Shown here piece after piece: positions 17,247 through 26,807 of a stretch of 64,000 bases of DNA. The notes under the pieces were generated by a model, which saw nothing but the letters and a program-made list of their open reading frames with translations, did no database searches and was not told the origin of the DNA. The DNA lies in contig NZ_VEHL01000002.1 in NCBI RefSeq assembly GCF_007679965.1, forward strand, positions 62,001 through 126,000. The letters run 5' to 3'. The DNA comes from Bordetella genomosp. 13. Lineage in GTDB: Bacteria > Pseudomonadota > Gammaproteobacteria > Burkholderiales > Burkholderiaceae_B. The position numbers and the translations under genes were made by a program. Each line of letters starts with the position of its first letter. The first letter of the stretch is position 1.

Positions 17247-18304
17247 GGCGTGTATTGCTGCGCCACCCAGTTGCGGTACGTGCCGCTGGTGGCGCGCCGG
17301 ACCCATTCGGGATGGTCCAGGTACCACTGCACCGTGCGGCGCAGGCCTCCCGCGAAATCGTAGGCAGGCGTCCAATCCAGTTCGCGCGCCATCTTGCGCA
17401 TGTCGATGGCGTAGCGGCGGTCGTGGCCGGGCCGGTCTTGCACGAACGTGATGAGCCTGTGGTACGGCCGGGCTTGCGGGTCGGGACGCAGCTCGTCCAG
17501 CAGGGCACACAGGCTGTTCACGAGGTCCAGGTTGGCCTGCTCGTTGTTGCCGCCGATGTTGTAGGTCTGGCCCGGCTCGCCCGCCTCGAGCACGCGGCGC
17601 AGGCCGCTGCAATGATCGCCGACGTACAGCCAGTCGCGCACCTGCCGACCGTCGCCATAGATCGGCAGCGGCTTGCCGGCCAGCGCATTGTGGATGGCCA
17701 GCGGGATCAGCTTCTCGGGAAACTGGAACGGCCCATAGTTGTTCGAACAGTTCGTGGTGAGCACCGGCAGCCCGTACGTGTGATGGTACGCCCGGGCCAG
17801 GTGGTCGCTGGCGGCCTTGCTGGCCGAATAGGGGCTGTTCGGCTGGTAGGGATGCGCTTCGGTGAACGCCGGATCGCCGGGCAGCAGGGAGCCATACACC
17901 TCGTCCGTGGAGATGTGCACGTGGCGGAACGCGGCGCGCGGCGCGCCTTCCAGGCTGCTCCAGTACGCGCGCACGGATTCCAGCAACTGGAAGGTGCCGA
18001 CGACGTTGGTTTGTATGAATTCGCCCGGGCCGAGGATCGAGCGATCCACGTGCGACTCCGCCGCGAAGTGGATCACCGCGCGGGGGCGGTGCTCCGCCAG
18101 CAGGCGCTGCAGCAGGGCGGCGTCGCAGATGTCGCCATGCACGAAGCGGTGGCGCGGATCGTCGCGCACGCTGGCCAGGTTGTCCAGGTTGCCCGCATAG
18201 GTGAGCTTGTCCAGGTTGACGAGGGGCTCATCGTTGGCCGCAAGCCAGTCCAGGATGAAATTGGAACCGATGAAGCCGGCGCCGCCGGTGACCAGGAGAG
18301 TCAT
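17243..18304 (-). CDS. rfbB: dTDP-glucose 4,6-dehydratase
   Basis: The 353-residue enzyme converts dTDP-glucose to the 4-keto-6-deoxy sugar. It shows [26 protein letters not shown], the STDEVYGSL segment that carries the catalytic Asp-Glu pair, and [15 protein letters not shown] (YxxxK). ATG 18304 is the first codon of the Rossmann motif and gives the usual length. The product feeds O-antigen or other rhamnose-containing surface polysaccharide synthesis. Confidence 0.96.
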   Translation of the reverse strand: MTLLVTGGAGFIGSNFILDWLAANDEPLVNLDKLTYAGNLDNLASVRDDPRHRFVHGDICDAALLQRLLAEHRPRAVIHFAAESHVDRSILGPGEFIQTNVVGTFQLLESVRAYWSSLEGAPRAAFRHVHISTDEVYGSLLPGDPAFTEAHPYQPNSPYSASKAASDHLARAYHHTYGLPVLTTNCSNNYGPFQFPEKLIPLAIHNALAGKPLPIYGDGRQVRDWLYVGDHCSGLRRVLEAGEPGQTYNIGGNNEQANLDLVNSLCALLDELRPDPQARPYHRLITFVQDRPGHDRRYAIDMRKMARELDWTPAYDFAGGLRRTVQWYLDHPEWVRRATSGTYRNWVAQQYTP

Positions 18305-18577
18305 GGTGTGCAAGGGAATGCGACAGGAGCCCCATTGTAAGGGGGGGGCAGGCCGGGCCATGCCCGCCGCTGGCGGCATCCCGGCCAGCCTTGGCGCCGA
18401 TCTCGCAGGGAGGCCTGAGCCGGTGGGTAGCGTTCGCCGCCAGCTTCAAGCGTGGCGACGAGGTCCGCGGCGCCATCAAGTCGATCTCCGACCGCCGCCA
18501 TTGCATGGCGGCGCAAGCGTGCGGTGCAGCGTGGGCGGCGGCCCCGGGCCTGTCCTGCCGGCGTTGCAGGGCTACCT

Positions 18578-19138
18578 TCAGTCCGCTTGGCGCGCGTTGG
18601 GGCTGGTCCACAGCACGTCGGGCTGGCCGGCCGCGCGGTTCAGGTGCCGCGCCAACACGAACATCAGGTCCGACAGGCGGTTCAGGTACTGGCGCGACGC
18701 GGCCTGCACCGGTTCGGTGTGGGCCAGCGCGACCACGGCCCGCTCGGCGCGGCGCGCCACCGTGCGGGCCACGTGGGCCAGCGCGGCGGCGCGGCTGCCG
18801 CCGGGCAGGATGAATTCGCGCAGCGGCGGCAGGGCGGCGTTGTAGTGCGCCAGCCGCGCGTCCAGGCGCGCCACCTGCGCCTGCGCCAGGGCCACGTGGC
18901 CGGGAATGCTCAGTTCGGCGCCCAGGTCGAACAGGTCGTTCTGGATGGCGCGAAGATCCGCCGCCACGTCATCGGGCAGGGTCTCGGCGCACAGCACGCC
19001 CAGCGTGCTGTTGAGTTCGTCCACGTCGCCCAGCGCGGCGATGCGCGGCGCGTCCTTGCCGGTGCGCGACCCATCGCCCAGGCCGGTGGTGCCGTCGTCG
19101 CCGGTGCGGGTGGCGATCACGGAAAGACGGTTGGCCAT
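18578..19138 (-). CDS. Cob(I)yrinic acid a,c-diamide / cobalamin adenosyltransferase, PduO type
   Basis: The 186-residue protein makes adenosylcobalamin from cob(I)alamin and ATP. PduO-type features are the N-terminal TRTGDDGTTGLGDGSR nucleotide loop, GDVDELNSTLG, the FILPGGS turn and the helix ARTVARRAERAVV with RYLNRLSDLMFVLAR. It stands alone, about 270 bases from rfbB, and no other cobalamin gene is visible. It probably serves adenosylcobalamin-dependent enzymes encoded elsewhere. Confidence 0.93.
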   Translation of the reverse strand: MANRLSVIATRTGDDGTTGLGDGSRTGKDAPRIAALGDVDELNSTLGVLCAETLPDDVAADLRAIQNDLFDLGAELSIPGHVALAQAQVARLDARLAHYNAALPPLREFILPGGSRAAALAHVARTVARRAERAVVALAHTEPVQAASRQYLNRLSDLMFVLARHLNRAAGQPDVLWTSPNARQAD

Positions 19139-19366
19139 GCGGGTCTCCTGGTGCGGCGGGGAAGGGGGACATCCTAGCACCCGGCGATGGCCGCGCGCCG
19201 TCGCAGCGAAGTGCCCGGGCGGTCGAGGACGGAGGTGTGCCGGTTGCGTATTCAGGCGTGCGCGACCGCCCGCTGTAATCACCTGTAGCGCCAGGATCGG
19301 ACCCGAAGCGGACCGCGGCGCGCAGGGTGCGCTATGCTGAATGCTGACATGCAGGAGGTATCACGC

Positions 19367-19663
19367 ATGAAGTATTCATTCCGACAACGCGCCGCCACGG
19401 CGGCGATCCTGGCGGTCGTGGCCATGGCGCCCGCGGCCTACGCCCAGCAGGCCAGCGCCAGCGGCGAGGTGCGCCGCGTGGATCAGGCGGGCGGCAAGGT
19501 CACGCTGAAGCACGACGCCATCTCCGCGCTGGAACTGCCCGCCATGACGCTGGTATATCAGGCCGATCCGGCCATGCTGGCCGGCATCAAGCCGGGCGAC
19601 AAGGTGAGCTTCACGGCCGAACGCAAGGACGGCAAGTACGTGGTCACCAAGATCTCGAAGTAG
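19367..19663 (+). CDS. CusF-like periplasmic copper-binding protein
   Basis: The 98-residue protein has a signal peptide (residues 1–26, ending AAYAQQ) and one CusF-type OB-fold domain with GEVRRVDQAGGKVTLKH and LPAMTLVYQA. In E. coli CusF, copper is bound by His, Met and Trp on this surface; here a histidine (KHDAI) and a methionine (AMTL) are in place, while the tryptophan position appears to be Tyr or Val. It has a strong ribosome binding site, AGGAGGT, eight bases before ATG 19367. No copper efflux gene lies next to it. Confidence 0.82.
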   Translation: MKYSFRQRAATAAILAVVAMAPAAYAQQASASGEVRRVDQAGGKVTLKHDAISALELPAMTLVYQADPAMLAGIKPGDKVSFTAERKDGKYVVTKISK

Positions 19664-19801
19664 TCCGCAAGCGCCATGGCTGGCGGCCTCCCTGGCTTGC
19701 CACGCCGAGCCATCGGCCGAAGGCCGCCCGGCGACGCGCGCATTTTCGCACCGACATCGAACGGCTGACGATGCGTCCGATGCATTTCTTCTGAATGCAC
19801 A

Positions 19802-19829
19802 ACGGGCCCGGGTTTACGCCCGGGCCCGT
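19802..19829. terminator. Strong hairpin between the copper protein gene and hslU
   Basis: ACGGGCCCGGG (19802–19812) pairs perfectly with CCCGGGCCCGT (19819–19829) around a six-base loop. It sits 43 bases after the hslU stop on the minus strand and between convergent genes, so it may end both transcripts. The T-run is poor on either strand. Confidence 0.6.
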
Positions 19830-19872
19830 GGTCTGTGCGGTAGATCGGCCGCCCGCCTGGGGCGACGGTGGC

Positions 19873-21207
19873 CTAAAGCACGTAGCGCGCCAGATCCTGG
19901 CTGCCTGCCGTCTCGGCCAGTTGCTCGTCCACGTAGGCCGCGTCGATCTTCACCGTGATCGCGCCTCGCGTGCTGGCGTCGAACGACAGGTCTTCCAGCA
20001 GCTTTTCCATCACCGTGTACAGGCGGCGCGCGCCGATGTTCTCGGTGCGCTCGTTGACCGAGAACGCGAGCTCGGCCAGGCGCGCGATGCCGTCGTCCGT
20101 GAACTCCAGCGTGACGTCTTCCGTGGCCAGCAGCGCCGTGTACTGCTTGATCAGCGACGCATCGGTGTCGGACAGGATGCTGATGAAGTCCTTGGCGGTC
20201 AGCGAATCCAATTCGACGCGGATGGGGAAGCGGCCCTGCAGTTCGGGGATCAGGTCGGACGGACGCGCCAGGTGGAACGCGCCCGAGGCGATGAACAGGA
20301 TGTGGTCCGTGCGCACCATGCCGTAGCGCGTGTTGACCGTGGTGCCTTCCACCAGCGGCAGCAGGTCGCGCTGCACGCCCTGGCGCGACACGTCGGCGCC
20401 GCCCGTTTCCTGGCGCGCCGCGATCTTGTCGATCTCGTCCAGGAACACGATGCCGTTCTGCTCGACGTTGGCCACGGCCACGGCGCGCAGGTCTTCCTCG
20501 TTGACGCGCTTGGCGGCTTCTTCCTCGACCAGCAGCTTGAAGGCTTCCTTCACCTTCATCTTCTTCGGCTTTTTCTTTTCCTTGGCCAGTCCGGCGAACA
20601 TGCCGCGCAGCTGCTCGGCCATCTCTTCCATGCCGGGCGGCGTCATCACGTCCATCTGCGGCATGGCCTGGGCGACCTCGATCTCGATCTCCAGGTCGTC
20701 GATCTTGCCTTCGCGCAGACGCTTGCGGAAGGTCTGGCGCGCCGTGCCGTCCTCGCCGCGTTCGGGATCGCCGGTGGCGGTGCGCGCCGGCGGCACCAGC
20801 GCGTCGAGGATGCGGTCCTCGGCGGCGTCTTCCGCGTGGCTGCGTACGCGGCGCATCTCGATCTCGCGCGTCTGCTTGATGGAGTATTCGGTCAGGTCGC
20901 GGATGATGGTGTCGACGTCGCGGCCCACGTAGCCCACCTCGGTGAACTTGGTGGCCTCGATCTTGATGAAGGGCGCGTTGGCCAGCTTGGCCAGGCGGCG
21001 CGCGATCTCGGTCTTGCCCACGCCGGTGGGGCCGATCATCAGGATGTTCTTGGGGTGGATCTCGTGGCGCAACGGCTCGGCGACCTGCTGGCGGCGCCAG
21101 CGGTTGCGCAGCGCCACCGCCACCGCGCGCTTGGCGCGGTTCTGGCCGATGATGAACTTGTCGAGTTCGGAGACGATCTCTCCGGGAGTCATGGTCGATG
21201 CGGACAT
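19873..21207 (-). CDS. hslU: ATP-dependent protease ATPase subunit HslU
   Basis: The 444-residue AAA+ unfoldase feeds proteins into HslV. It has [16 protein letters not shown], Walker [10 protein letters not shown] (about residues 60–68), the pore-loop region after GYVGRDVD, a charged I-domain (about 110–240, with a lysine-rich [12 protein letters not shown] stretch), Walker [10 protein letters not shown] and the C-terminal DLARYVL tail that inserts into HslV and activates it. It lies 63 bases downstream of hslV. It acts in the cytoplasm on heat-shock substrates and regulators. Confidence 0.98.
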   Translation of the reverse strand: MSASTMTPGEIVSELDKFIIGQNRAKRAVAVALRNRWRRQQVAEPLRHEIHPKNILMIGPTGVGKTEIARRLAKLANAPFIKIEATKFTEVGYVGRDVDTIIRDLTEYSIKQTREIEMRRVRSHAEDAAEDRILDALVPPARTATGDPERGEDGTARQTFRKRLREGKIDDLEIEIEVAQAMPQMDVMTPPGMEEMAEQLRGMFAGLAKEKKKPKKMKVKEAFKLLVEEEAAKRVNEEDLRAVAVANVEQNGIVFLDEIDKIAARQETGGADVSRQGVQRDLLPLVEGTTVNTRYGMVRTDHILFIASGAFHLARPSDLIPELQGRFPIRVELDSLTAKDFISILSDTDASLIKQYTALLATEDVTLEFTDDGIARLAELAFSVNERTENIGARRLYTVMEKLLEDLSFDASTRGAITVKIDAAYVDEQLAETAGSQDLARYVL

Positions 21208-21270
21208 GTGGAATTCCAGAGTGGCAGGCAGCGCGCGGGCATGGGCCGCGAGCCGGCGGGCGGCCGGGGC

Positions 21271-21810
21271 TTATTCGCCCAGCTTTTCGATCACGTGGTT
21301 CTGGTTGGTGTAGATGCAGAGGTCGCCGGCGATTTCCAGCGATTGCTTGACGATGTCCTCGGGCGACAGCTCGGTGTTGCGCAGCAGCGCCAGCGCGGCG
21401 GACTGCGCATACGCGCCGCCCGAGCCGATGGCGGCCAGGCCGTGCTCGGGTTCGAGCACGTCGCCGTTGCCGGTCAGCACCAGCGTGTGGTCGGCATCGG
21501 CCACGATCAGCATGGCTTCGAGGCGGCGCAGCACGCGGTCGGTACGCCAGTCGCGCGTGAGTTCGACGGCGGCGCGCATCAGGTGACCCTGGTGCTTCTC
21601 GAGCTTGGCCTCGAAGCGTTCCTGCAGCGTGAATGCGTCGGCGGTGGCACCGGCGAAACCCGCCAGGATCCTGTCGTGATACAGCCGGCGGATCTTGCGC
21701 GCCGTGCCCTTGATGACGATGTTGCCCAGCGTGACCTGTCCGTCACCGCCCAGCGCAACGCGATTGCCGCGGCGGACACAGACGATGGTGGTAGCGTGAA
21801 ATTGTTCCAT
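21271..21810 (-). CDS. hslV: ATP-dependent protease peptidase subunit HslV
   Basis: The 179-residue N-terminal nucleophile hydrolase forms a dodecameric protease core. Processing before the first Thr of [10 protein letters not shown] (residue 7 of the encoded chain) would expose the catalytic threonine. Other signatures are [22 protein letters not shown] and the [13 protein letters not shown] stretch. It is the first gene of hslVU and is preceded by a sigma-32-like promoter at 21836–21863. It is evolutionarily related to the Anbu protease encoded near the right end. Confidence 0.98.
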   Translation of the reverse strand: MEQFHATTIVCVRRGNRVALGGDGQVTLGNIVIKGTARKIRRLYHDRILAGFAGATADAFTLQERFEAKLEKHQGHLMRAAVELTRDWRTDRVLRRLEAMLIVADADHTLVLTGNGDVLEPEHGLAAIGSGGAYAQSAALALLRNTELSPEDIVKQSLEIAGDLCIYTNQNHVIEKLGE

Positions 21811-21835
21811 GCGCTTTCCTTCCTATGAGGGAAGT

Positions 21836-21863
21836 ACGTGGGGATGGCGCGGGGGATTTCAAG
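21836..21863 (-). promoter_or_regulatory. Heat-shock (sigma-32-type) promoter candidate for hslVU
   Basis: Read on the minus strand, CTTGAAA (21863–21857) is followed after 13 bases by CCCCACGT (21843–21836), close to the sigma-32 consensus CTTGAAA-N13–15-CCCCATNT. It lies 26 bases before the hslV start codon, where heat-shock control is expected. Confidence 0.7.
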
Positions 21864-21961
21864 CGCTTGCGCCGGTGAACGCCATCCGCGCTGCAATGAC
21901 GAACGTGGCAAGCTCGCGGGAGGCCGTATCCGGGGATTCGGCGACCCCGGGCGCCCCTGGT

Positions 21962-22213
21962 CTAACGGAACCGACGGGAAGGATTGCCGAGGATGTCGCG
22001 AATCTTCGCCATGATCTGCTCACGGCTCGCGTCGGAGTTATTCAACGCCGCTTCCAGATCGAGTGATTCCTGGACCCGACGAGCGGGCTGCTCGGGACCC
22101 ACGAAGCCTTCCGGCACGTGGCGGGCGGAGACGGCAAAGCCGAGGTTCGACTGGCGCCAATCGCCGGTCTCGACCGTCCTGGTGCCGTGCTTGTCATGGA
22201 TTCTTATAGCCAT
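21962..22213 (-). CDS. Hypothetical 83-residue protein coupled to the patatin gene
   Basis: I do not recognise this family. The product is polar, has no signal peptide or membrane helix, and divides into a beta-like N-terminus (MAIRIHDKHGTRTVETGDW), a linker with Pro and Gln, and a helical C-terminus (SREQIMAKIRDILGNP). The start codon lies inside the 3' end of the patatin gene with a 10-base overlap, so the two were translated as a pair. Base composition is lower in GC than that of the neighbours. It could be a regulator or inhibitor of the phospholipase, but this is only from position. Confidence 0.6.
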   Translation of the reverse strand: MAIRIHDKHGTRTVETGDWRQSNLGFAVSARHVPEGFVGPEQPARRVQESLDLEAALNNSDASREQIMAKIRDILGNPSRRFR

Positions 22214-23844
22214 GAGAATGCCCTCCGGGCCAGATTGCCCAAATCGTTCCTGCTGATGAAGTTTAACGCAGATCGATGTATGCCGTCGGCCAGCATCCTG
22301 AGCTGAATTTCGTTACTGATCAACGCCTTATCCAATTCTATGGGCGAGTCGATGATGGCGACCACCGCCAGGTTGGCGTCGACCTCATCATGCACGCCGC
22401 CGGCATCCGTCATGGCTTCGACAGGCAGCAGGATCATCCATTTGCTGTCTGGATACAGTCTGTCGTTCGACGCGGCGTCGTCCCGGAAAATTTCCATGTT
22501 CGTGTCTTTTGCCGCGCGTTCTTGCCATGCCAGGCCGACGCCCGATTGCAGCGCCAGGTGAAAGGATGAAGGCTGACCCGTATGGCCGACTTCATAGGCG
22601 ATGGTCAGAGTCATCTTGCTCGTCGGCTTTTGTATGGCCAGCGCGATGCGCAGTTCCCAGTCGCGGTTCAAGGGCGCGGGGGCGATTCGGGCGGCGACGT
22701 GCTCCAGGGTTTTTTCGAGCAGTGCCCGCATCCGTCGTGGAATCTCCGTCATTTCCAGCGCCAGGCGATAACTGGCTGTCTGGCGAGCCAGTTCGATGTT
22801 CTCGCTGAAGCGGGCAAATCCCGCGTCGAAGTCCAGCAGGTGCAAGGCGCTGGGCAGCCGGATGTGCACGAGCCGGTTTACGCCTCTCATGTGCAATTCC
22901 GGAGGACCGGCAACCACCGTGTTGATCGCTGCCAGCAGCCAATGTCGTGAATGTGCATCGCGGGCGGCAGGCGGCTCCAGGCCGAAGGCAATGGTGGCTG
23001 CGCCAGGATCCAGCAAACGCTCCTCGTCGAATGGCCAGACCGGGAGGTTGGACATCACGCCGCCGTCGAGGTAACTGCGCATGGCAGCCTGGCCGTGCGC
23101 CATGGAATGAAAGCGCCAGATCCTGAAAATGAACGGCAGGCAGATGGAAGCCGCTACCGCATCGGCAACGGCGACACCGGGAGTGGTTTCATGGCAAAAG
23201 AGCGCCAACGATTGATCGCTCAGGTTGGTGGCGACCAATTTGAGCGGCAGTTTGCCGTGGTCCGTCAATTGCTTGAATGTGATGTCGCGCTGGTTCGGCG
23301 TGCCGATCGCCTCCGCCAGGGCCTCATCCACGAGGTTGCGTATCCTGTCCAGGGGAGCAAGACCGGAATGGATCCGGGCGATCACGAGCCCGGTGGTGCC
23401 CATGATGCCCAGCAATAGCGCGAAGGAGGTGCTTGGCGCCCAGTGACCGCCGGCCAACACGATGACGGCGGCCAACAGGCGTCCGCAGATGCGTAGGCAT
23501 CGCGGCAGCAGGCGCCAGGTATTCAGCGCGATCGATGAGCAATGTCCCATCGTGCGCAGGCTGGATATCGTCCACTAGCCCCGACGCGTGAACAATCTGG
23601 TCGGGTTTCGATATCGGCCGCCAGCGATCCGCTGCAACAGGTGCGACTTTTCTGCGATGTTCAGCATCTGGCAGCTGCTGTATCCCGCGGCGACCAAGGC
23701 TGCCACCAGAGCGCCAGCCGAGGTGCCTGACACGCCCTTGATCGGCAAGCCGAGGGATTCGACCGCGGCCAGACCGCCCACGTGTGCGATGCCGCGTGCG
23801 CCGCCTCCCTGGAAGGCGAGATAAACCGGTGTCATGGCGGGCAT
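22204..23844 (-). pseudogene. Patatin-like phospholipase interrupted by one in-frame amber codon
   Basis: A single 547-codon frame runs from ATG 23844 to TAA 22204–22206 with one internal TAG at 23577–23575 (codon 90). Before it, residues 1–89 hold the patatin oxyanion loop AFQGGGARGIAHVGG and the nucleophile elbow GVSGTSAGAL. After it, in the same frame, come a hydrophobic segment (about residues 120–160) and the catalytic Asp in SYLDGGVMSNLP (near residue 260). A C-terminal region of about 270 residues of unknown kind follows. The catalytic Ser and Asp are thus on separate pieces, so the lipase is inactive unless the stop is read through. The rest of the frame is intact, pointing to a recent C-to-T change (CAG to TAG) or a sequence error. 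The start has AAGGA six bases upstream. GC is lower than in the neighbours, suggesting acquisition. Confidence 0.85.
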
Positions 23845-23971
23845 GCCGTTTCCTTGAGATGAGGCGTCCCGATGCTACCTGCTGCAAGTACGACGCACAT
23901 GTCGCAAGTGCCGGTTTTCTCACGGTCACGCCCGCGCCTCATGGAGGCTGCCGCCAAACAAAAGGCCATGC

Positions 23972-24002
23972 AAAAAGGCCATGCCGATGCGGCATGGCCT
24001 TT
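23972..24002 (-). terminator. Rho-independent terminator after dksA
   Basis: A 12-base perfect stem, AAAGGCCATGCC (23974–23985) with GGCATGGCCTTT (23991–24002), around a five-base loop. On the minus strand it ends in five T. It lies 28 bases after the dksA stop. Confidence 0.9.
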
Positions 24003-24030
24003 CAGGGGCGTAGGGCAGCGGATACGGCGA

Positions 24031-24495
24031 TCAGTCGCCGTACAGCTTCTGGCGCATTTCGCGGCGTTCCTGGGCTTCCAGCGACAGGGTGGCCGTGGGG
24101 CGGGCCAGCAGGCGCGGAATGCCGATGGGTTCGCCGGTTTCTTCGCACCAGCCGTATTCGCCGCTGTCGATACGGGCGATGGCCTGCTGCACCTTTTTCA
24201 GCAGCTTGCGTTCGCGGTCGCGCGTGCGCAGTTCCAGCGCGTGTTCTTCCTCGATGGTGGCGCGGTCGGCCGGATCGGGGACGAATTGCGTTTCGCGCAA
24301 GTGTTCCGTGGTTTCGCCGGCGTTGGCCAGGATGTCTTGCTCGAGTTGCTTGAGCCGTTCCTTGAAGAACGCCAATTGGCGGTCGTTCATGTAATCGGCC
24401 TCGGTCATGGCCAGCAATTCTTCTTCGCTGGGCAGATCAATCGCCGTTTCGTTCGCCGACTTGCTTGATTTCTTGGTTGCTGCCTTGGTAGCCAT
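24031..24495 (-). CDS. dksA: RNA polymerase-binding transcription factor DksA
   Basis: The 154-residue protein binds the RNA polymerase secondary channel and works with ppGpp in the stringent response. A Lys/Ser-rich N-terminal tail is followed by the coiled coil (about residues 45–120) whose tip contains DPADRA, with the two acidic residues needed for activity. The zinc-finger region is degenerate: only the first cysteine is left (GWCEETGEPIG), and the later positions read S-L-E-A instead of cysteines. The C-terminal helix EAQERREMRQKLYGD is normal. One-cysteine DksA proteins are known in other proteobacteria and work without zinc or with altered redox response. Confidence 0.95.
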   Translation of the reverse strand: MATKAATKKSSKSANETAIDLPSEEELLAMTEADYMNDRQLAFFKERLKQLEQDILANAGETTEHLRETQFVPDPADRATIEEEHALELRTRDRERKLLKKVQQAIARIDSGEYGWCEETGEPIGIPRLLARPTATLSLEAQERREMRQKLYGD

Positions 24496-24640
24496 GAAAA
24501 CACTCCAAATGAGCGGTCCGGGCGCGGCGCTGATGTTGCACCGGCTGGACCGTATAACCTGTTGTAGCGGCGCTAAGCGATCCTCGCACTACGTTCTTGT
24601 ACTTTGCGTTGCGGTGTTCGCAATGCATGCCCGGGCGGGA

Positions 24641-25711
24641 TCAGCCGGCCAGGCACTGCTCCAGGCCACGGGTGAAGATTTCCTGGGGCAGCTTGCGACC
24701 GATGAAGACCATCTTGGTATTGGGCTTCTCGGAAGACGTCCAGGGTTTGCCGGGTTCGGCGCCCATCATCATGTGCACACCCTGGAACAACATGCGGCGG
24801 TTGATGCCCTTCATGTACAGGATGCCCTTGTAGCGCAGCAGGTCGGGGCCGTAGACCTGCACCACGCCGCCCAGGAATTCCTCGAGGCGGGCCGGATCGA
24901 ACGGTTTGTTCGAGCGGAACACGAACGCGCCGATGTCGTCGCTGTGATGATGGTGGTGCTGGTGATGCGCGTGATCGCAATCCTCGCCATGTTCATGGTC
25001 GTGATCGTGGTCATGCGCGGCGTCGGGGTGTTCGTCGGCCAGGAAGTCGGGGTCGATGTCCAGGATCGAGTTCAGGTTGAAGCCGCTGATGTCGATGATG
25101 GACTTGAGGTCGGCTTCGCCGAAATGGACCGGCGTGATCGGCGCGCGCGGGTTGATCTTCACCAGGCGCGCGCGCAGCGCTTCGTAGTCGACGTCGTTGA
25201 CCAGGTCCTTCTTGGAGACCAGGATGCGGTCGGCGAAACCGACCTGCTTCTGGGCCTCGTCCTGCTCGTCCAGCGTGGCCATGCCGTGCTTGGCGTCGAC
25301 CACCGTGACGACCGCGTCCAGGCGGTAGTACTCGGCGATGTCGTCGTCCATGAAGAACGTCTGGCACACCGGGCCCGGGTTGGCCATGCCGGTGGTTTCG
25401 ATGATGACGCGCTCGAACGTGAGTTCGCCGGCCTGGCGCTTGGCGCGCAGGTCGGACAGCGTGCGCATCAGGTCGCCGCGCACGGTGCAGCAGACGCAGC
25501 CGTTGGACAGCTCGATGATTTCCTCGTCGCGCTCTTGCACGAGCAGGTCGTTGTCGATGCTTTCCGGCCCGAATTCGTTCTCGATCACCGCGATGCGGCG
25601 ACCGTGGTATTCGGTGAGGATGCGTTTGAGCAGGGTCGTCTTGCCGGCACCGAGAAAGCCGGTGAGGATGGTGACGGGAACCATTTTGTCCACACTGCGC
25701 GGGGTATTCAT
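24641..25711 (-). CDS. COG0523/CobW-family GTPase, putative zinc metallochaperone
   Basis: The 356-residue G3E GTPase has Walker [12 protein letters not shown], the metal-binding [12 protein letters not shown] (CxCC), SKKDLV (base recognition) and a C-terminal CobW domain ending in [13 protein letters not shown]. Between the domains is a metal-binding loop with alternating His and Asp/Glu (about residues 225–250, [12 protein letters not shown] then a run of six His). Such proteins (ZigA, YeiR, ZNG1-like) deliver zinc to client enzymes under zinc limitation. The gene lies downstream of zur on the same strand, 348 bases away. I chose ATG 25711 because it is ten residues from the conserved core; an ATG at 25741 is possible. 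Confidence 0.9.
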   Translation of the reverse strand: MNTPRSVDKMVPVTILTGFLGAGKTTLLKRILTEYHGRRIAVIENEFGPESIDNDLLVQERDEEIIELSNGCVCCTVRGDLMRTLSDLRAKRQAGELTFERVIIETTGMANPGPVCQTFFMDDDIAEYYRLDAVVTVVDAKHGMATLDEQDEAQKQVGFADRILVSKKDLVNDVDYEALRARLVKINPRAPITPVHFGEADLKSIIDISGFNLNSILDIDPDFLADEHPDAAHDHDHDHEHGEDCDHAHHQHHHHHSDDIGAFVFRSNKPFDPARLEEFLGGVVQVYGPDLLRYKGILYMKGINRRMLFQGVHMMMGAEPGKPWTSSEKPNTKMVFIGRKLPQEIFTRGLEQCLAG

Positions 25712-26059
25712 GGCGAAGCTGCAAGCTAGTGTCGGAAGCACGCGGGAAAGGCGTGCCGCCGAGTGGTGGGACCGACTAATCGCCGACCGGACGCAGGATT
25801 ACAGCACAGTCGGGGGCACTGGGCAAACCCCTGGAAGACCCTGCAAGGCCAGACGGCAAATTGCGGCAATATCCGGCCACATTTAGCGCCGGATGCCGGG
25901 AGAACACGGCAAATGGGGGCGGAGTGCGAGAATTCAAGAGTGACGTTTTCCCCGCTTCTCACCCATCCGGCGGTAGCCGTTCGGGCAGTAACGGCAAGCA
26001 CCGTGCCTGGACCGGCCGCAGCGGGATTACGCCACCTGCGCCGCGGCGGAAGGCGGCGC
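25712..26059. other. Gene-free stretch between the GTPase gene and zur
   Basis: No convincing coding region is visible. The segment is the presumed promoter region of the GTPase gene and the 3' end of zur. I looked for the palindrome shared by the two Zur-box candidates and did not find it here, so direct Zur control of the GTPase is not supported by this sequence. Confidence 0.5.
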
Positions 26060-26572
26060 TCAGTGCGCGTGGGCGTGGCCGTGGTGATGGCCGTGATCGG
26101 CCGCCGCCTCTTTCTGGCATTGGGGGCACAGGGCGCGGATCTCGGTCTCGTGCGTGGCCAGGGCGTAGCCGGTCTGCGCCACGCGTTCGGCCAGCTGGCG
26201 GCTCATGGCGGGGTCGCTCAGTTCGGCCACGGCGCCGCAGCGCGTGCATACCACCAGCAAGTCGTGCGGCGCGCCGGCCGCGTCGTGACAGGCGCTCCAG
26301 GCATTGACCGCGTCCAGCCGGTGCACCAGGCCTTCCTCCATCAGGAAGTCGAGGGCGCGGTAGACCGTGGGTGGGGCGGCGCCGGGATGCACCGCGCGCA
26401 TGGCCTCCAGCAGTTCGTAGGCCTTCAGGCTGCGGCCATGGCGCAGCAGCAGCTCGAGCACCTTGCGGCGGATGGGCGTCAGGCGGCGGCCCCGTTCGGC
26501 GCACAGGGTCTCGGCCAGCGCGAGCTGGTCGCTGACGGCATCGGGCCGGGTGGTATCGGACGGGGCTGACAT
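26060..26572 (-). CDS. zur: Zinc uptake regulator Zur (Fur family)
   Basis: The 170-residue protein has a winged helix with RRLTPIRRKVLELLLRHGRSL and the recognition helix PPTVYRALDFLMEEGLV, then HDLLVVCTRCGAVAEL and ALCPQCQ, which together give the structural CxxC pairs. The C-terminus is rich in histidine (HGHHHGHAHAH). The GTPase, DUF1007, NicO transporter and ZnuD-like genes around it and the matching palindromes at 26674 and 28763 support a zinc rather than iron regulator. ATG 26572 was chosen because the upstream in-frame extension has no family character. It represses zinc uptake genes when zinc is sufficient. Confidence 0.9.
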   Translation of the reverse strand: MSAPSDTTRPDAVSDQLALAETLCAERGRRLTPIRRKVLELLLRHGRSLKAYELLEAMRAVHPGAAPPTVYRALDFLMEEGLVHRLDAVNAWSACHDAAGAPHDLLVVCTRCGAVAELSDPAMSRQLAERVAQTGYALATHETEIRALCPQCQKEAAADHGHHHGHAHAH

Positions 26573-26673
26573 GGCTGAATGAGTGGCGTGAAGGTGCGGC
26601 GCGGAGGGCGCCGCCAAAGCCGGACGGTAGCAGAAATACCGGGGTGGCGGGAAGCGGGCCACGCCGCTAACTT

Positions 26674-26689
26674 GTTATGATATAACATA
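26674..26689. promoter_or_regulatory. Zur-box candidate before the DUF1007/NicO genes
   Basis: GTTATGATATAACATA contains the perfect inverted repeat TGTTAT–GAT–ATAACA (26673–26687) in an AT-rich island between zur and the DUF1007 gene. Its reverse complement matches the element before the znuD-like gene at 15 of 16 bases. It lies 102 bases from the zur start and 119 from the chosen DUF1007 start, so it could control either direction. Confidence 0.75.
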
Positions 26690-26807
26690 AAATTCCCTGC
26701 CAATACTTTCTTCGCCGTCCTTGCTCATGGCCCTGGCTTCGTTCATTTCCTATTCGGCGCTGGCGGACGCGGGACGTCCCTGCCGTTCCTTGGAGCGGGT
26801 CGGCGGC

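Noticed and set aside
23550..23577. A frameshift in the patatin gene
   Set aside because: Both halves are in the same frame; the lesion is an in-frame TAG, not an insertion or deletion.
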